DNA of 7,143 nt from Clostridiales bacterium UBA8153 (GCA_003449495.1 DMHJ01000171.1:1658-8800), one strand, 5' to 3'. Shown: positions 1 to 6,554, counted from the stretch's first letter. Made by a program: numbers and translations. Notes: a model not told the origin generated them from the sequence alone.

Positions 1-111
1 GCTACTCATGACTATAGGCCCCATGCATGTTAGGCAAACGGCCGGCGGCAGGCGAGTTGGACCATCCGGCACCGCTCCGGCTTGGGCTGATACGAGACGG
101 ACCGGACCGGT
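1..111 (-). other. Gap downstream of cdaA; possible start of next gene at left edge
   Basis: This is the 111-base stretch after the cdaA stop codon on the minus strand. From just after that stop, the same frame stays open to the window edge, with possible ATG starts at 24-22 and 9-7 and a GTG at 72-70. None has a convincing ribosome binding site. In many Firmicutes cdaA is followed by the YbbR-domain gene cdaR and then glmM, so a cdaR start here would fit. The few residues visible are not diagnostic, and no terminator hairpin with a T-run was seen. Confidence 0.25.
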
Positions 112-939
112 TCAGTCCACTTTGCCGGCGGCCGCCGCCCCCCGGTTCCAGAAACTGGTCGCCTTGGGCTGCAATGAGGCGGTGAGCATCTCGCTAAGGG
201 TCCTAAGGTCGATGTGGCGTATGATGCGCCCGGCGTTGGCCAAGGAGATGGTGCCCGTCTCTTCGGACACGATCACCGCCAGGCTGTCGGAGACCTCGGT
301 GATGCCCAGGGCCGCCCGGTGGCGCCCCCCCATTTCGGTTCCCACCACCGAATCGGTAAGTGGCAAAAAGCACGCGGCGGCCTGCACCCGGTCACCCCGG
401 AGGATGACGGCGCCATCGTGCAGAGGCGTATTAGGCACGAAAATGTTCACAAGAAACTCCGAACTCACCAGGCCGTCGATGCCGATGCCGGTCTCGACGA
501 AGTCGTTGAGTCCGATCTCCCTCTCCAAGACGATAAGGGCCCCCGTGCGGTTCCGGGACATCTGTCCCACGGCTTTGACCAGTTCCTCGATCATCCTGGC
601 GGTATTCACTTCGCCCATGAACAAAGGGGAGCGCCCGGCAAAAAATTTGCCGCGCCCAATTTGCTCCAGGAAACGCCTGAGTTCAGGCTGGAAGACCACC
701 GGCAAGGCCACCGCCAGCATGAGACGGGCATTACTCAAGATCCACGTTATCGTGTAAAGCCGGAGGAACTGGCTGATGGTGGTGGCCAGAAGCAGGATGG
801 CGATGCCTTTGAGCAGCTGGATGGCACGCGTCCCCCGGATGAGCATGAAGAACCGGTACAGCACGTAAGCCACGATGGCAATGTCCACCGCTGCCCCGAG
901 AACATCGCGTAGGGACAAAAAACGCAGGTGCTCAAGCAT
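112..939 (-). CDS. cdaA: Membrane diadenylate cyclase CdaA (c-di-AMP synthase)
   Basis: This protein condenses two ATP molecules into cyclic di-AMP, the messenger that controls potassium and osmolyte transport and cell-wall homeostasis in Gram-positive bacteria. The 275-residue product has the CdaA layout. Three hydrophobic segments lie near residues 14-34, 44-64 and 69-84, followed by the conserved FQPELRR linker and the DisA_N catalytic domain. The catalytic DGA motif is at residues 175-177 inside NTPLHDGAVI, and the RHR nucleotide-binding motif is at 206-208, followed by SEETG at 225-229. Length matches the family (about 270-280). I chose the ATG at 939 because GGGAG lies 8 bases upstream and the N-terminus then aligns with known CdaA. 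An in-frame TTG at 987 would add 16 residues and also has a purine-rich stretch before it. No cdaR or glmM is visible, but the downstream region is cut by the window edge. Confidence 0.96.
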   Translation of the reverse strand: MLEHLRFLSLRDVLGAAVDIAIVAYVLYRFFMLIRGTRAIQLLKGIAILLLATTISQFLRLYTITWILSNARLMLAVALPVVFQPELRRFLEQIGRGKFFAGRSPLFMGEVNTARMIEELVKAVGQMSRNRTGALIVLEREIGLNDFVETGIGIDGLVSSEFLVNIFVPNTPLHDGAVILRGDRVQAAACFLPLTDSVVGTEMGGRHRAALGITEVSDSLAVIVSEETGTISLANAGRIIRHIDLRTLSEMLTASLQPKATSFWNRGAAAAGKVD

Positions 940-947
940 GCTCCACA

Positions 948-952
948 CTCCC
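948..952 (-). promoter_or_regulatory. Ribosome binding site of cdaA
   Basis: GGGAG on the minus strand stands 8 bases before the ATG at 939. It favours this ATG over the in-frame TTG at 987 and the ATG ten codons into the longer frame. Confidence 0.6.
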
Positions 953-1011
953 GGGTACATGGGGCCCGGCCACTTTACCGCCGGCAAGGCCCTTCCCCTA
1001 ACATTTCTACG

Positions 1012-1039
1012 GTAGGTCCGGGAATACCTCCCGGACTAC
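1012..1039 (-). promoter_or_regulatory. Strong hairpin in the cdaA leader
   Basis: An 8-base perfect stem (GTCCGGGA at 1016-1023 with TCCCGGAC at 1029-1036) closes a 5-base loop. It extends by three more pairs (GTA at 1012-1014 with TAC at 1037-1039) across one bulged G. In the minus-strand transcript it would sit about 70 bases before the cdaA ATG. There is no T-run on either strand, so it does not look like an ordinary intrinsic terminator. It may be a 5'-UTR structure that affects cdaA expression or mRNA stability. I see no match to the c-di-AMP (ydaO) riboswitch. Confidence 0.4.
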
Positions 1040-1129
1040 AGCCGGGTTCGGGAGAAGGATAAATCCGCCGGGCGTCCGCATATATCCTGCCCATTGGGGC
1101 CCGGGACACGCTTTGCAGACTCCTACCGA

Positions 1130-1156
1130 CTGCCGGCCCGGTGGGCGGGCCGGCAG
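1130..1156. repeat. Perfect 11-base inverted repeat with 5-base loop
   Basis: CTGCCGGCCCG (1130-1140) is exactly repeated in inverse at 1146-1156 around the loop GTGGG. It is almost entirely G and C, so it would form a very stable hairpin in RNA of either strand. It lies about 165 bases beyond the stop codon of the anion transporter gene and about 190 bases before the cdaA start. No T-run follows on either strand. It could be a factor-dependent transcription stop, a second barrier after the hairpin at 1269-1297, or a protein-binding dyad. Confidence 0.45.
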
Positions 1157-1268
1157 AGCGCCTTGCGCCTCACCGGCCGCCTGAGCGACCTTCCGGGTCG
1201 ACCAGGAAGAGGACGGTCTGCCTTCGCCCAGAGCCCGGGCGATACCCGGTAGCCGCGGGTCAAAGCGT

Positions 1269-1297
1269 CCGGCCCCGGGAGGGGTTCCCAGGGCCGG
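1269..1297 (-). terminator. Probable terminator after the anion transporter gene
   Basis: A two-part hairpin begins 21 bases after the transporter stop codon. CCGGCCC (1269-1275) pairs with GGGCCGG (1291-1297); one mismatch follows, then GGGA (1277-1280) pairs with TCCC (1286-1289) around a 5-base loop. On the minus strand the stem is followed by ACGCTTTG, which has only three T residues. Position and stem strength fit a terminator for the larA-transporter unit, but the weak T-tract keeps this uncertain. If it works, cdaA has its own promoter within 940-1268. Confidence 0.5.
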
Positions 1298-1318
1298 AGG
1301 GCAACGTGGCACGCGCCG

Positions 1319-2734
1319 CTAACCGTGAATGGCCATAAGGTAGGGCATGCCGATGACCAAGAGGACCACGATGAAGATGCAGCCGAAGATCAACCCCAGC
1401 CCCCAGAAGTCCCGCCGGCTCAGAAAGCCGCTGCCATAGTACACCGGGGCCGGACCCGTGGCGTAAGGCGTCAGCACGCCCATGAGGCCAAGAGTGTAGG
1501 CCAAGAGCATAGCGTAGGGCTTCACGGGAAAGTCGGGAATGGCCAAGCCCACCGCCAAGAACATGGGAAGCAGGGCCACGGTGTGGGCGGTTATGCTGGC
1601 AAACATGTAATGGATGAAGAAGAATACCACTGCCAGGGTCGCCATGATCATGGTGACCGACAAGCCTGCCAACGCTCCGGAGATGGTCCTGCCGACCCAG
1701 GCAATGATATTGAGGCGACTCAGCCCTCCGGCCATGGTCACCAAAGTGGCAAACCAGATCAGGGCGTTCCACGCGGGACGGTTGTCCAGCACGTCATCCC
1801 AGGTGACCACCCGGCTCAGGAGCATCAAGGAGAAGGCCAGGAGGGCCACGGCGGTGGCGGTGATGTGGTCACGGGCGAATATCCACAGGCCTAGGGCCAA
1901 GACGGCCACCAGCAGCATGCTGATCTCGCGGACACTTAGGCGGCCGAGCTTCTCCAGCTCACGACCCGCCCACTTCGGAACCTCCTCGCTGCGCTTTACC
2001 GTCGGTGGGTAGAGCTTGTAGATGATGAGGGGAAGCGTGGCTGCCAGTAGCAGCCCTACCGGCAAGAACCCCATGAACCACTCGGTCCAAGTGATGGTGA
2101 ACCCCGCCGCCCGGGTGATCATCCCCACCGCCAGGATATTGGGGGCCATGCCGGTCATGAACAGGGAACTGCTAACGCACATGCCGGCAAACGCGTTCCA
2201 CATGACATACGAGCCCAGCTTACGCGCGCTCTCACCCGGCTCCGATCCGTAGAGCCCGGGCAGCTGGCGGATGACGGGATAGATGGTGCCCGCACTCCGC
2301 GCCGTGTTGGAAGGGGTGAAGGGGGCCAGGGCCAGGTCGGCCAGGGCCGTAGCGTAGCCGAGGCCGATGGTCTTTCTTCCCAGTGCCTTCACTATGCTCA
2401 AGGCCAGCCTTCTGCCCAGACCTGTCTTCTCGTAGCCCAGGGCGAGCATGAAGGCCAGGAAAATCAGCCACACCGTGCCGTCGGAAAAACCTGCGAGCGC
2501 CCAGCGGATGGCCTCGCCGGGCCGGTGATCGACGATGCCCGTGACCACGGCCACGGTTATGCCTGTCAAACCGACGACGGCTCCGGGAAGCGGCTCAAAG
2601 ACGAGGGCGGCCACGACGGCTACGAACAAGGCAAGGAATCTCCAGGCCGCGATGGTCAGTCCTTGGGGAACGGGAAACAGCAAGACGATGCCCCCCAGCG
2701 CCAGGGGGGCCAAGATCCGCCACCACTTTTGCAC
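1319..2734 (-). CDS. DASS-family (CitT/SLC13-like) anion or dicarboxylate transporter
   Basis: This is an inner-membrane transporter of the divalent anion:Na+ symporter (DASS) superfamily, whose members move citrate, malate, succinate, tartrate, 2-oxoglutarate or sulfate by Na+ symport or by exchange. The 471-residue product is hydrophobic almost throughout. It has the two-repeat layout of the family: the first substrate/sodium motif is TPSNT (SNT at residues 142-144), and the second repeat carries SITAHT (about 380-385) and TPYATGPAPV (422-431). That second motif resembles the CitT/plastid malate-translocator branch. I chose the GTG at 2734 because AAAGGAGG lies exactly 8 bases before it; the upstream TTG at 2779 would place that site inside the gene. 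The gene is co-oriented with larA, 120 bases downstream of it. The neighbour suggests a 2-hydroxy-acid or dicarboxylate substrate, which sequence alone cannot settle. Confidence 0.92.
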   Translation of the reverse strand: MQKWWRILAPLALGGIVLLFPVPQGLTIAAWRFLALFVAVVAALVFEPLPGAVVGLTGITVAVVTGIVDHRPGEAIRWALAGFSDGTVWLIFLAFMLALGYEKTGLGRRLALSIVKALGRKTIGLGYATALADLALAPFTPSNTARSAGTIYPVIRQLPGLYGSEPGESARKLGSYVMWNAFAGMCVSSSLFMTGMAPNILAVGMITRAAGFTITWTEWFMGFLPVGLLLAATLPLIIYKLYPPTVKRSEEVPKWAGRELEKLGRLSVREISMLLVAVLALGLWIFARDHITATAVALLAFSLMLLSRVVTWDDVLDNRPAWNALIWFATLVTMAGGLSRLNIIAWVGRTISGALAGLSVTMIMATLAVVFFFIHYMFASITAHTVALLPMFLAVGLAIPDFPVKPYAMLLAYTLGLMGVLTPYATGPAPVYYGSGFLSRRDFWGLGLIFGCIFIVVLLVIGMPYLMAIHG

Positions 2735-2742
2735 GACCGACG

Positions 2743-2750
2743 CCTCCTTT
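2743..2750 (-). promoter_or_regulatory. Ribosome binding site that fixes the transporter start
   Basis: AAAGGAGG on the minus strand lies 8 bases before the GTG at 2734. This near-ideal site decides against the longer frame that begins with TTG at 2779. Confidence 0.8.
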
Positions 2751-2833
2751 GTGGTACTACGCTGCTGCTTTACCGGCAATGGTACTGGCGTGAAAACCTA
2801 GTGAAACTCGGCTAACCTTGTCAGCCCCCCTTT

Positions 2834-2850
2834 CCGGCCCTCTTGGCCGG
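2834..2850 (-). repeat. Short hairpin between larA and the transporter gene
   Basis: CCGGCC (2834-2839) and GGCCGG (2845-2850) form a perfect 6-base stem with a 5-base loop. The hairpin begins 4 bases after the larA stop codon in the minus-strand transcript. The stem is followed by AAAGGGGGG rather than a T-run, so it is unlikely to be an intrinsic terminator. It could protect or process the larA message or set the ratio of racemase to transporter. Confidence 0.35.
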
Positions 2851-2854
2851 TGTT

Positions 2855-4114
2855 CTATGCCTGCACTGCTCCCACCGCAGGCAAGGTGCTGCCGGCATAG
2901 GGCATGATGATGACCCGGGCGTCCGGTCCCTGTTCGGCCAGGGCCCGGTCGAGGGCCAGCTGGGCCGACGAGCAAGGTTCCATCCACACCCGGCGGACCA
3001 TGGCCGCCGGTAGGTCCGAAACCAAGAAGATGCGGCAGTCCATGGCCACCCGGGCAATGGCCGCCGCCTTATGCCCGCCCAGCTGGAACTCCCGGCGCAG
3101 CCTCTTGACTATTTCGGCGGGAGCGGCGCCAGCGGCGATCCACGCTTCGAACACCGGTTCTCCGAATCCCTCCGCGCAGGACGCGACCAGGATGATTACG
3201 CCGCCGGGCTTTACGGCCTGCGCCGCGTTGTCCAGGGATTTCTGTGCTTGGTATACGTTCAGGTCCTTGGGGTGGCCTCCGGGGCTGGCCACCACCACGG
3301 CGGCGCGTTCGGGGATGGGCACCTTGAAGAGGCGGTCGGCCGACCGGCAACCGTGCCGGTGAGCCTCGAGTACGTGACCGGCGACGGCGTCCACCACCTG
3401 CTTGGCTTCGTCCAAGATCACATTGAGGATGAAGTCCACACCCACGAAAGCAGCGGCCTCTTCAATGTCCTCGCGGACCGGGTTGCCCTGGAGATTGCCG
3501 GGAGCTGCGCCGGGTTCCAGCATCAGTGCGTGGTTGGCCTCGATGGTGGCCCGGCCGCAAACACCGGGAACTACCGATTTGCTGCCGCCGCTGTAACCGG
3601 CAAAGTAGTGGGGATCGATGTTGGCCAAAGCTATGCGGAAGTCCGCCTCGGCCACGGTACGAAACACCTCCACGGGCGTGCCGCGGGTGGTGTTGCCAAC
3701 CCAGACCACGTCGCCGGGATCGGAGTCGATACACCGGAGGCGGCGGTACATGTCGTCACCGGCTAGCATCCGTCTTTCCTCCGGCGTCTGCCCGCGGTGA
3801 ATACCCAAGCCGAACACCACCGTCACGTCCCGGTCAGGTACGCCCGCGGAGTTCAGCTCGCCCATGACGGCGGGCAGCATCAGCCGGGTGGGGCACGGCC
3901 TCGTCACATCGCTGGCCAGCACCACCACCTTCTGCCCAGGCCGCGCCAAGTCGCGCAGGCGGGGCGAGGCGATGGGGGCCTCCATCGCCCGCCCGATCAG
4001 GGTCCCCTCATCGTGGGTTACGTCAACCTTCGCAGGGTACATGGTACAGAGAAGACGCCTGTCGTCAACGGCTAACTGCATGCGCGTCCGGCCAAAGCCC
4101 AGTTCCACGTCCAA
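2855..4114 (-). CDS. larA: LarA-family nickel-pincer-nucleotide 2-hydroxy-acid racemase
   Basis: LarA racemises D- and L-lactate, and relatives act on other 2-hydroxy acids, by hydride transfer through a covalently bound nickel-pincer cofactor. At 419 residues the length is typical. Visible motifs are SDVTRPCP (68-75, the phosphate/cofactor-binding DxTRP), GLGIHR (102-107; H106 matches catalytic His108 of Lactiplantibacillus LarA), and DPHYFAGYSGGSKSVVPG (167-184). In the last, H169 matches His174 and K179 matches Lys184, which carries the cofactor. NH at 194-195 matches the nickel ligand His200, and PKDLNVYQAQKS (282-293) carries the Gln/Lys substrate-site pair. All key residues are present, so it should be active. 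The TTG start at 4114 gives the usual N-terminus (DVELGFG); a GTG two codons later is equally possible. The genes larB, larC and larE for cofactor synthesis are not nearby. Lactate itself is not proven as substrate. Confidence 0.93.
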   Translation of the reverse strand: MDVELGFGRTRMQLAVDDRRLLCTMYPAKVDVTHDEGTLIGRAMEAPIASPRLRDLARPGQKVVVLASDVTRPCPTRLMLPAVMGELNSAGVPDRDVTVVFGLGIHRGQTPEERRMLAGDDMYRRLRCIDSDPGDVVWVGNTTRGTPVEVFRTVAEADFRIALANIDPHYFAGYSGGSKSVVPGVCGRATIEANHALMLEPGAAPGNLQGNPVREDIEEAAAFVGVDFILNVILDEAKQVVDAVAGHVLEAHRHGCRSADRLFKVPIPERAAVVVASPGGHPKDLNVYQAQKSLDNAAQAVKPGGVIILVASCAEGFGEPVFEAWIAAGAAPAEIVKRLRREFQLGGHKAAAIARVAMDCRIFLVSDLPAAMVRRVWMEPCSSAQLALDRALAEQGPDARVIIMPYAGSTLPAVGAVQA

Positions 4115-4398
4115 CCCCCGAAACCCCCTCGCCCGGTCAGCATGTAACTATCTCTGTCCACCTGGAAACGCGCGACCGCTTCCGGGGAGTTCAAGGCACC
4201 GGGTATCGTGGCGCCGCCCAGGGCTCTGCACGCTCACCCCGTCCGACCGTTGCGATGCGGGCACCACGGGGCCATGGCTCCCGGCACGCCCGGCACGTGT
4301 GGCATCGGACTCCGGGCATCCCCCGGTCTACATGGCTCAACCCGGAGTGTAACCTTCTACAGTCGGACCGGAAACTCCTCCATAGCCGAGGACCTACA

Positions 4399-4457
4399 CC
4401 AGCTAGCTGGCGGCCGCCAAGCCACACCTGTGGTCGCCCTGCCCGGCCTGTGCCGGG
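4399..4457. repeat. Cluster of four perfect dyads upstream of larA
   Basis: Within 59 bases there are four symmetrical elements. CCAGCTAGCTGG (4399-4410) and TGGCGGCCGCCA (4408-4419) are overlapping 12-base palindromes. CCACA/TGTGG (4422-4433) is a dyad with a 2-base centre. CCCGGC/GCCGGG (4442-4457) has a 4-base loop. The first two could be protein-binding operators, and the last could be an RNA hairpin. The cluster lies about 285 bases before the larA start, which is far for a simple operator, so its target is unclear. Confidence 0.4.
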
Positions 4458-4481
4458 ATCATTCTCCTGTCATCCCCACTA

Positions 4482-4506
4482 CCCGGCGGCCCGAGTAAGC
4501 GCCGGG
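4482..4506 (-). terminator. Possible terminator-like hairpin after the small gene
   Basis: CCCGGCG (4482-4488) pairs with CGCCGGG (4500-4506) around an 11-base loop. It begins 24 bases after the stop codon of the 4531-4902 gene on the minus strand. The bases after the stem are TAGTGGGGA, with no T-run, so intrinsic termination is doubtful and Rho-dependent or other roles are possible. Confidence 0.3.
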
Positions 4507-4530
4507 CATGCTCTGTTCTCGGATGCCCCG

Positions 4531-4902
4531 CTACCGGGAAGCCGGCGGATCTGCGTCTGGAGTGGGAACCTGGCTCTCCGTGAAGAGCTGAATGGTCGTA
4601 TGCCCAAGTGGGTCGAAGTCGCCCAGCTCCTCGGTGGCAAACTCCCATACTCGCTCCGGAGACACCTGGCGGTAGCCGGGTACCGCCCGGTTACGGCTCC
4701 GACCGGACATCATTCGCCGGCGCAGCATTACTTCCTGCCCATAGTTGTGGCCGCCAAGGGCCGGGTCAGGCCGCACGGGCACCAGCATAGCGGTGATGTG
4801 TGCACTGAATGAAGTAGCCGTAAGCCCGCAGCGTCGGGCATAGTGATGAAGCAGTCCGCCGACTACTTCTCTAGCGATATCTGTATGGTCCGGTAACAGC
4901 AC
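4531..4902 (-). CDS. Small protein of unknown function (123 residues)
   Basis: I do not recognise this protein. The predicted product is soluble, with no signal peptide or membrane segment. It has a His-rich N-terminal part (HH at 19-20, H35, H52), a basic stretch RRRMMSGRSRNR at 61-72, and an acidic, ordered-looking segment at about 81-108 (SPERVWEFATEELGDF). The tail is short and Pro-rich. Codons favour purine in the first position and G or C in the third, as expected of a real gene here. The GTG start has GAGG 5 bases before it, and an in-frame TAG lies 8 codons upstream. It follows the DUF4261 gene by 172 bases in the same direction. It may be intact or a fragment of a larger gene. A long plus-strand frame overlaps it but has an Arg/Pro/His-rich product that looks like an antisense shadow. 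Confidence 0.5.
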   Translation of the reverse strand: MLLPDHTDIAREVVGGLLHHYARRCGLTATSFSAHITAMLVPVRPDPALGGHNYGQEVMLRRRMMSGRSRNRAVPGYRQVSPERVWEFATEELGDFDPLGHTTIQLFTESQVPTPDADPPASR

Positions 4903-5074
4903 CCGCGCCTCGGGACCGGCCGGCTACGCCTCCTTCCCGGAGTGGACGCCGCAGCACGAGGGGAAGCCAAGAGCCCCGTCCCCCACTGACGTCTTGGCAG
5001 GACCGTTCCGTAACCTTTCGCCAAGCAAGCTGCCCCTTACCTCTCAGCCGTCCCTCCCGGTCCGCGCCTCCTGT

Positions 5075-5869
5075 CTACCTCCGTTTGCCCCATAACTGCC
5101 ACTTGCGTCTACCGGGCCGGTCGTACTGGAGGTGGATGACTTCCCCTTCCCCTCCCAACTCCGAAGCCCCATAGACCACGCGAATTCGCTCCGAGGCGTG
5201 GTCACCCACAGTGTCGCCGTCGGCGATGACCGGCCCGTGCTCAAGTACGTAGCCGGCCAGATCGTACAGCCGTTCCTGCAACCTCTCCCACGACTCTTGA
5301 GCATCCACAGCTTCGATTTCCCGGTGCCCAAACGCGGCCAGACCCCGGGTGCATCCACAGGTCTTGCCCTCAGCATCCGGTCCGGCCTGGACGTCGATCC
5401 AGATGGGTAATGGTAGTGTCTCGGGCATCACCGTTACGGCAAATTCCCTGAAGATTGAAGAGGAAATGAGGAGAGAGCCGCTCAACCAGAATACTCCCAA
5501 AGCCTGCTCGCACCCAAGCAAAACGGCGGTACAGATCTGGGTCAGGAACTTTGCCTGCTCAATGGGGCCTCCGGCAGTCCTGACCGCCACGACCAGGTGG
5601 TCCCGGTGCTCCCGCAAGTTCGATTCGGCATCGACCCACAACCGGCCGGCCCGGCAGAGCGGTGCCAGGTCCGACCATGGTATCGGGGCTCCCATGGCAG
5701 CGATGACCACGTCGCCGTCACCGACGGAGCACGACCACTGACCCGCAGAGGCCGGTGTCCACACCGGCTTGGGCAATTCCGGCCACCCGGCCGCCAGCTC
5801 TCGTTCGAACCGGGAGGCCTCAACCATGGCACCGGTGCGCAGGGGAATCATGGCGCTAACGAAGCCCAT
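5075..5869 (-). CDS. DUF4261 domain-containing protein
   Basis: The 264-residue product matches the DUF4261 family, whose biochemical function is unknown. Family-like segments are MIPLRTGAMVEASRF near residue 7, APIPWSDL at 61-68, LREHRDHLVVAV at 85-96, and the CEQALGVFW region near 120-128. Further on are FREFAV at 140-145, LAAFGHREIE at 177-186, GPVIADGDTVG at 212-222 and RIRVVYG at 228-234. It is predicted to be cytoplasmic, without signal peptide or transmembrane helices. The ATG at 5869 was chosen because GAGGGGAGG lies 7 bases upstream; 54 further in-frame residues before it are Arg/His/Gly-rich and unlike the family. Members occur in diverse bacteria, often as stand-alone genes. The small unknown gene at 4531-4902 follows in the same direction, but a functional link is not shown. 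Confidence 0.9.
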   Translation of the reverse strand: MGFVSAMIPLRTGAMVEASRFERELAAGWPELPKPVWTPASAGQWSCSVGDGDVVIAAMGAPIPWSDLAPLCRAGRLWVDAESNLREHRDHLVVAVRTAGGPIEQAKFLTQICTAVLLGCEQALGVFWLSGSLLISSSIFREFAVTVMPETLPLPIWIDVQAGPDAEGKTCGCTRGLAAFGHREIEAVDAQESWERLQERLYDLAGYVLEHGPVIADGDTVGDHASERIRVVYGASELGGEGEVIHLQYDRPGRRKWQLWGKRR

Positions 5870-5876
5870 GGCATGT

Positions 5877-5885
5877 CCTCCCCTC
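5877..5885 (-). promoter_or_regulatory. Ribosome binding site of the DUF4261 gene
   Basis: GAGGGGAGG on the minus strand ends 7 bases before the ATG at 5869 and decides the start against the much longer open frame that reaches 6031. Confidence 0.75.
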
Positions 5886-6283
5886 AGCTGGCAAGCATAA
5901 GTTCCACAGTGTGACCAGCATCTCCTCTGCCCGCGGTGCAGGCTCAGGCCGGCGTGCCCGGGCTCGGGAAGCTCGCGGGTGTGCTGTCCCGTGCGACCGG
6001 GTGATAGACTCTTGGCCCACCGCACCAGCACGATATCGCGACCAGCGCCGGCTCATGGACAGCTGACCCGGGATTCGTCTCCGATCGTACACAGTGGTCA
6101 ACTTCACCCTGAGCGGCGGGTTTGCTCCGGGGCGTTGGGGAATTACGTGGCGGGCGACCCCTCTCACGTTTCCCCGGGTCTGCGGCAGACGGCGCACAGC
6201 GCCAAAGCCAGCGCCACTGCGGTTTGGCCATGGCGATGGACACAGCTTCGAGCGTCGGGCTGGTGCCTGCCACGGAGTAACTT

Positions 6284-6421
6284 TCACGGCCAGGCCCAGC
6301 AGAGAATCACGAAAGGGGGGACTTCAGCTTCCGTATGGCAATGGATGCGCAGAGTTCCCGCACCCAACCGCCTGATTTGGTCAGGCATCCGGGAGACCAG
6401 TTCCGCCATTCCCACCAGCAT
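6284..6421 (-). CDS. Possible short ORF or gene remnant (45 residues)
   Basis: The frame begins MLVGMAELVSRMPDQIRRLG, which looks like a real amphipathic helix. It ends in a hydrophobic, Trp-containing tail (FVILCWAWP). Third-position G+C is about two thirds, similar to neighbouring genes. The ribosome binding site is weak (only AGG 8 bases before the ATG). GTG and TTG starts one and two codons upstream are also possible, and an in-frame TGA lies just before them. A run of six C residues in codons 34-36 is a place where a frame slip could have broken a longer gene. I do not recognise it. Confidence 0.25.
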   Translation of the reverse strand: MLVGMAELVSRMPDQIRRLGAGTLRIHCHTEAEVPPFVILCWAWP

Positions 6422-6554
6422 CACCAAGGCCTGAGGTCACGTCTCCCCACACCGCTCCCGGCAGCGCGCCCACCCGGCACGAGAAGGTCGGCCCCGAGGA
6501 GGAGAAAGGCCGGCATCGTCGAAGGGAAACCCGTCACATCCGGACCGCACGTGT

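Larger units (their letters stand above)
4115..4530. other. 415-base region upstream of larA without a convincing gene
   Basis: Open frames exist on both strands, but their products are rich in Arg, Pro, His and Ser, resemble nothing I recognise, and lack good ribosome binding sites. I could not find a clear -35/-10 pair for larA. The notable content is the set of dyads at 4399-4457 and the inverted repeat at 4482-4506, listed separately. The larA promoter and any operator should lie here. Confidence 0.5.

Noticed and set aside
8..757. Long plus-strand open frames over the cdaA gene
   Set aside because: They are antisense to a clear CdaA gene and give Arg/Pro/Ser-rich products with no family resemblance; such open frames are common in GC-rich DNA.
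940..1130. c-di-AMP (ydaO-type) riboswitch before cdaA
   Set aside because: The leader has a strong hairpin but I could not find the conserved riboswitch core, and such riboswitches normally control transport and wall genes rather than cdaA.
1325..2012. Plus-strand open frames over the transporter gene
   Set aside because: Products are rich in His, Gln, Gly or Arg and lie antisense to a well-supported membrane transporter.
3071..3766. 231-residue plus-strand frame inside larA
   Set aside because: It is codon-phase antisense to larA, whose catalytic motifs are intact; the antisense product has no recognisable domain and no ribosome binding site.
4255..4812. 185-residue plus-strand frame overlapping the small unknown gene
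   Set aside because: The first half is Arg/Pro/His/Ser-rich, no ribosome binding site precedes the ATG, and the minus-strand frame shows the better purine-first codon pattern. The second half looks somewhat protein-like, so this rejection is not absolute.
5803..5810. GTTCGAAC resembling a tRNA T-loop
   Set aside because: It lies inside the DUF4261 coding sequence and has no flanking acceptor, D or anticodon arms.
5870..6031. 54-residue N-terminal extension of the DUF4261 protein
   Set aside because: A strong ribosome binding site lies just before the ATG at 5869, and the extension is Arg/Gly/His-rich and unlike the family.
5979..6434. 151-residue plus-strand frame in the divergent gap
   Set aside because: Composition is Arg/Ser/Pro/Trp-rich with no family resemblance and no ribosome binding site.
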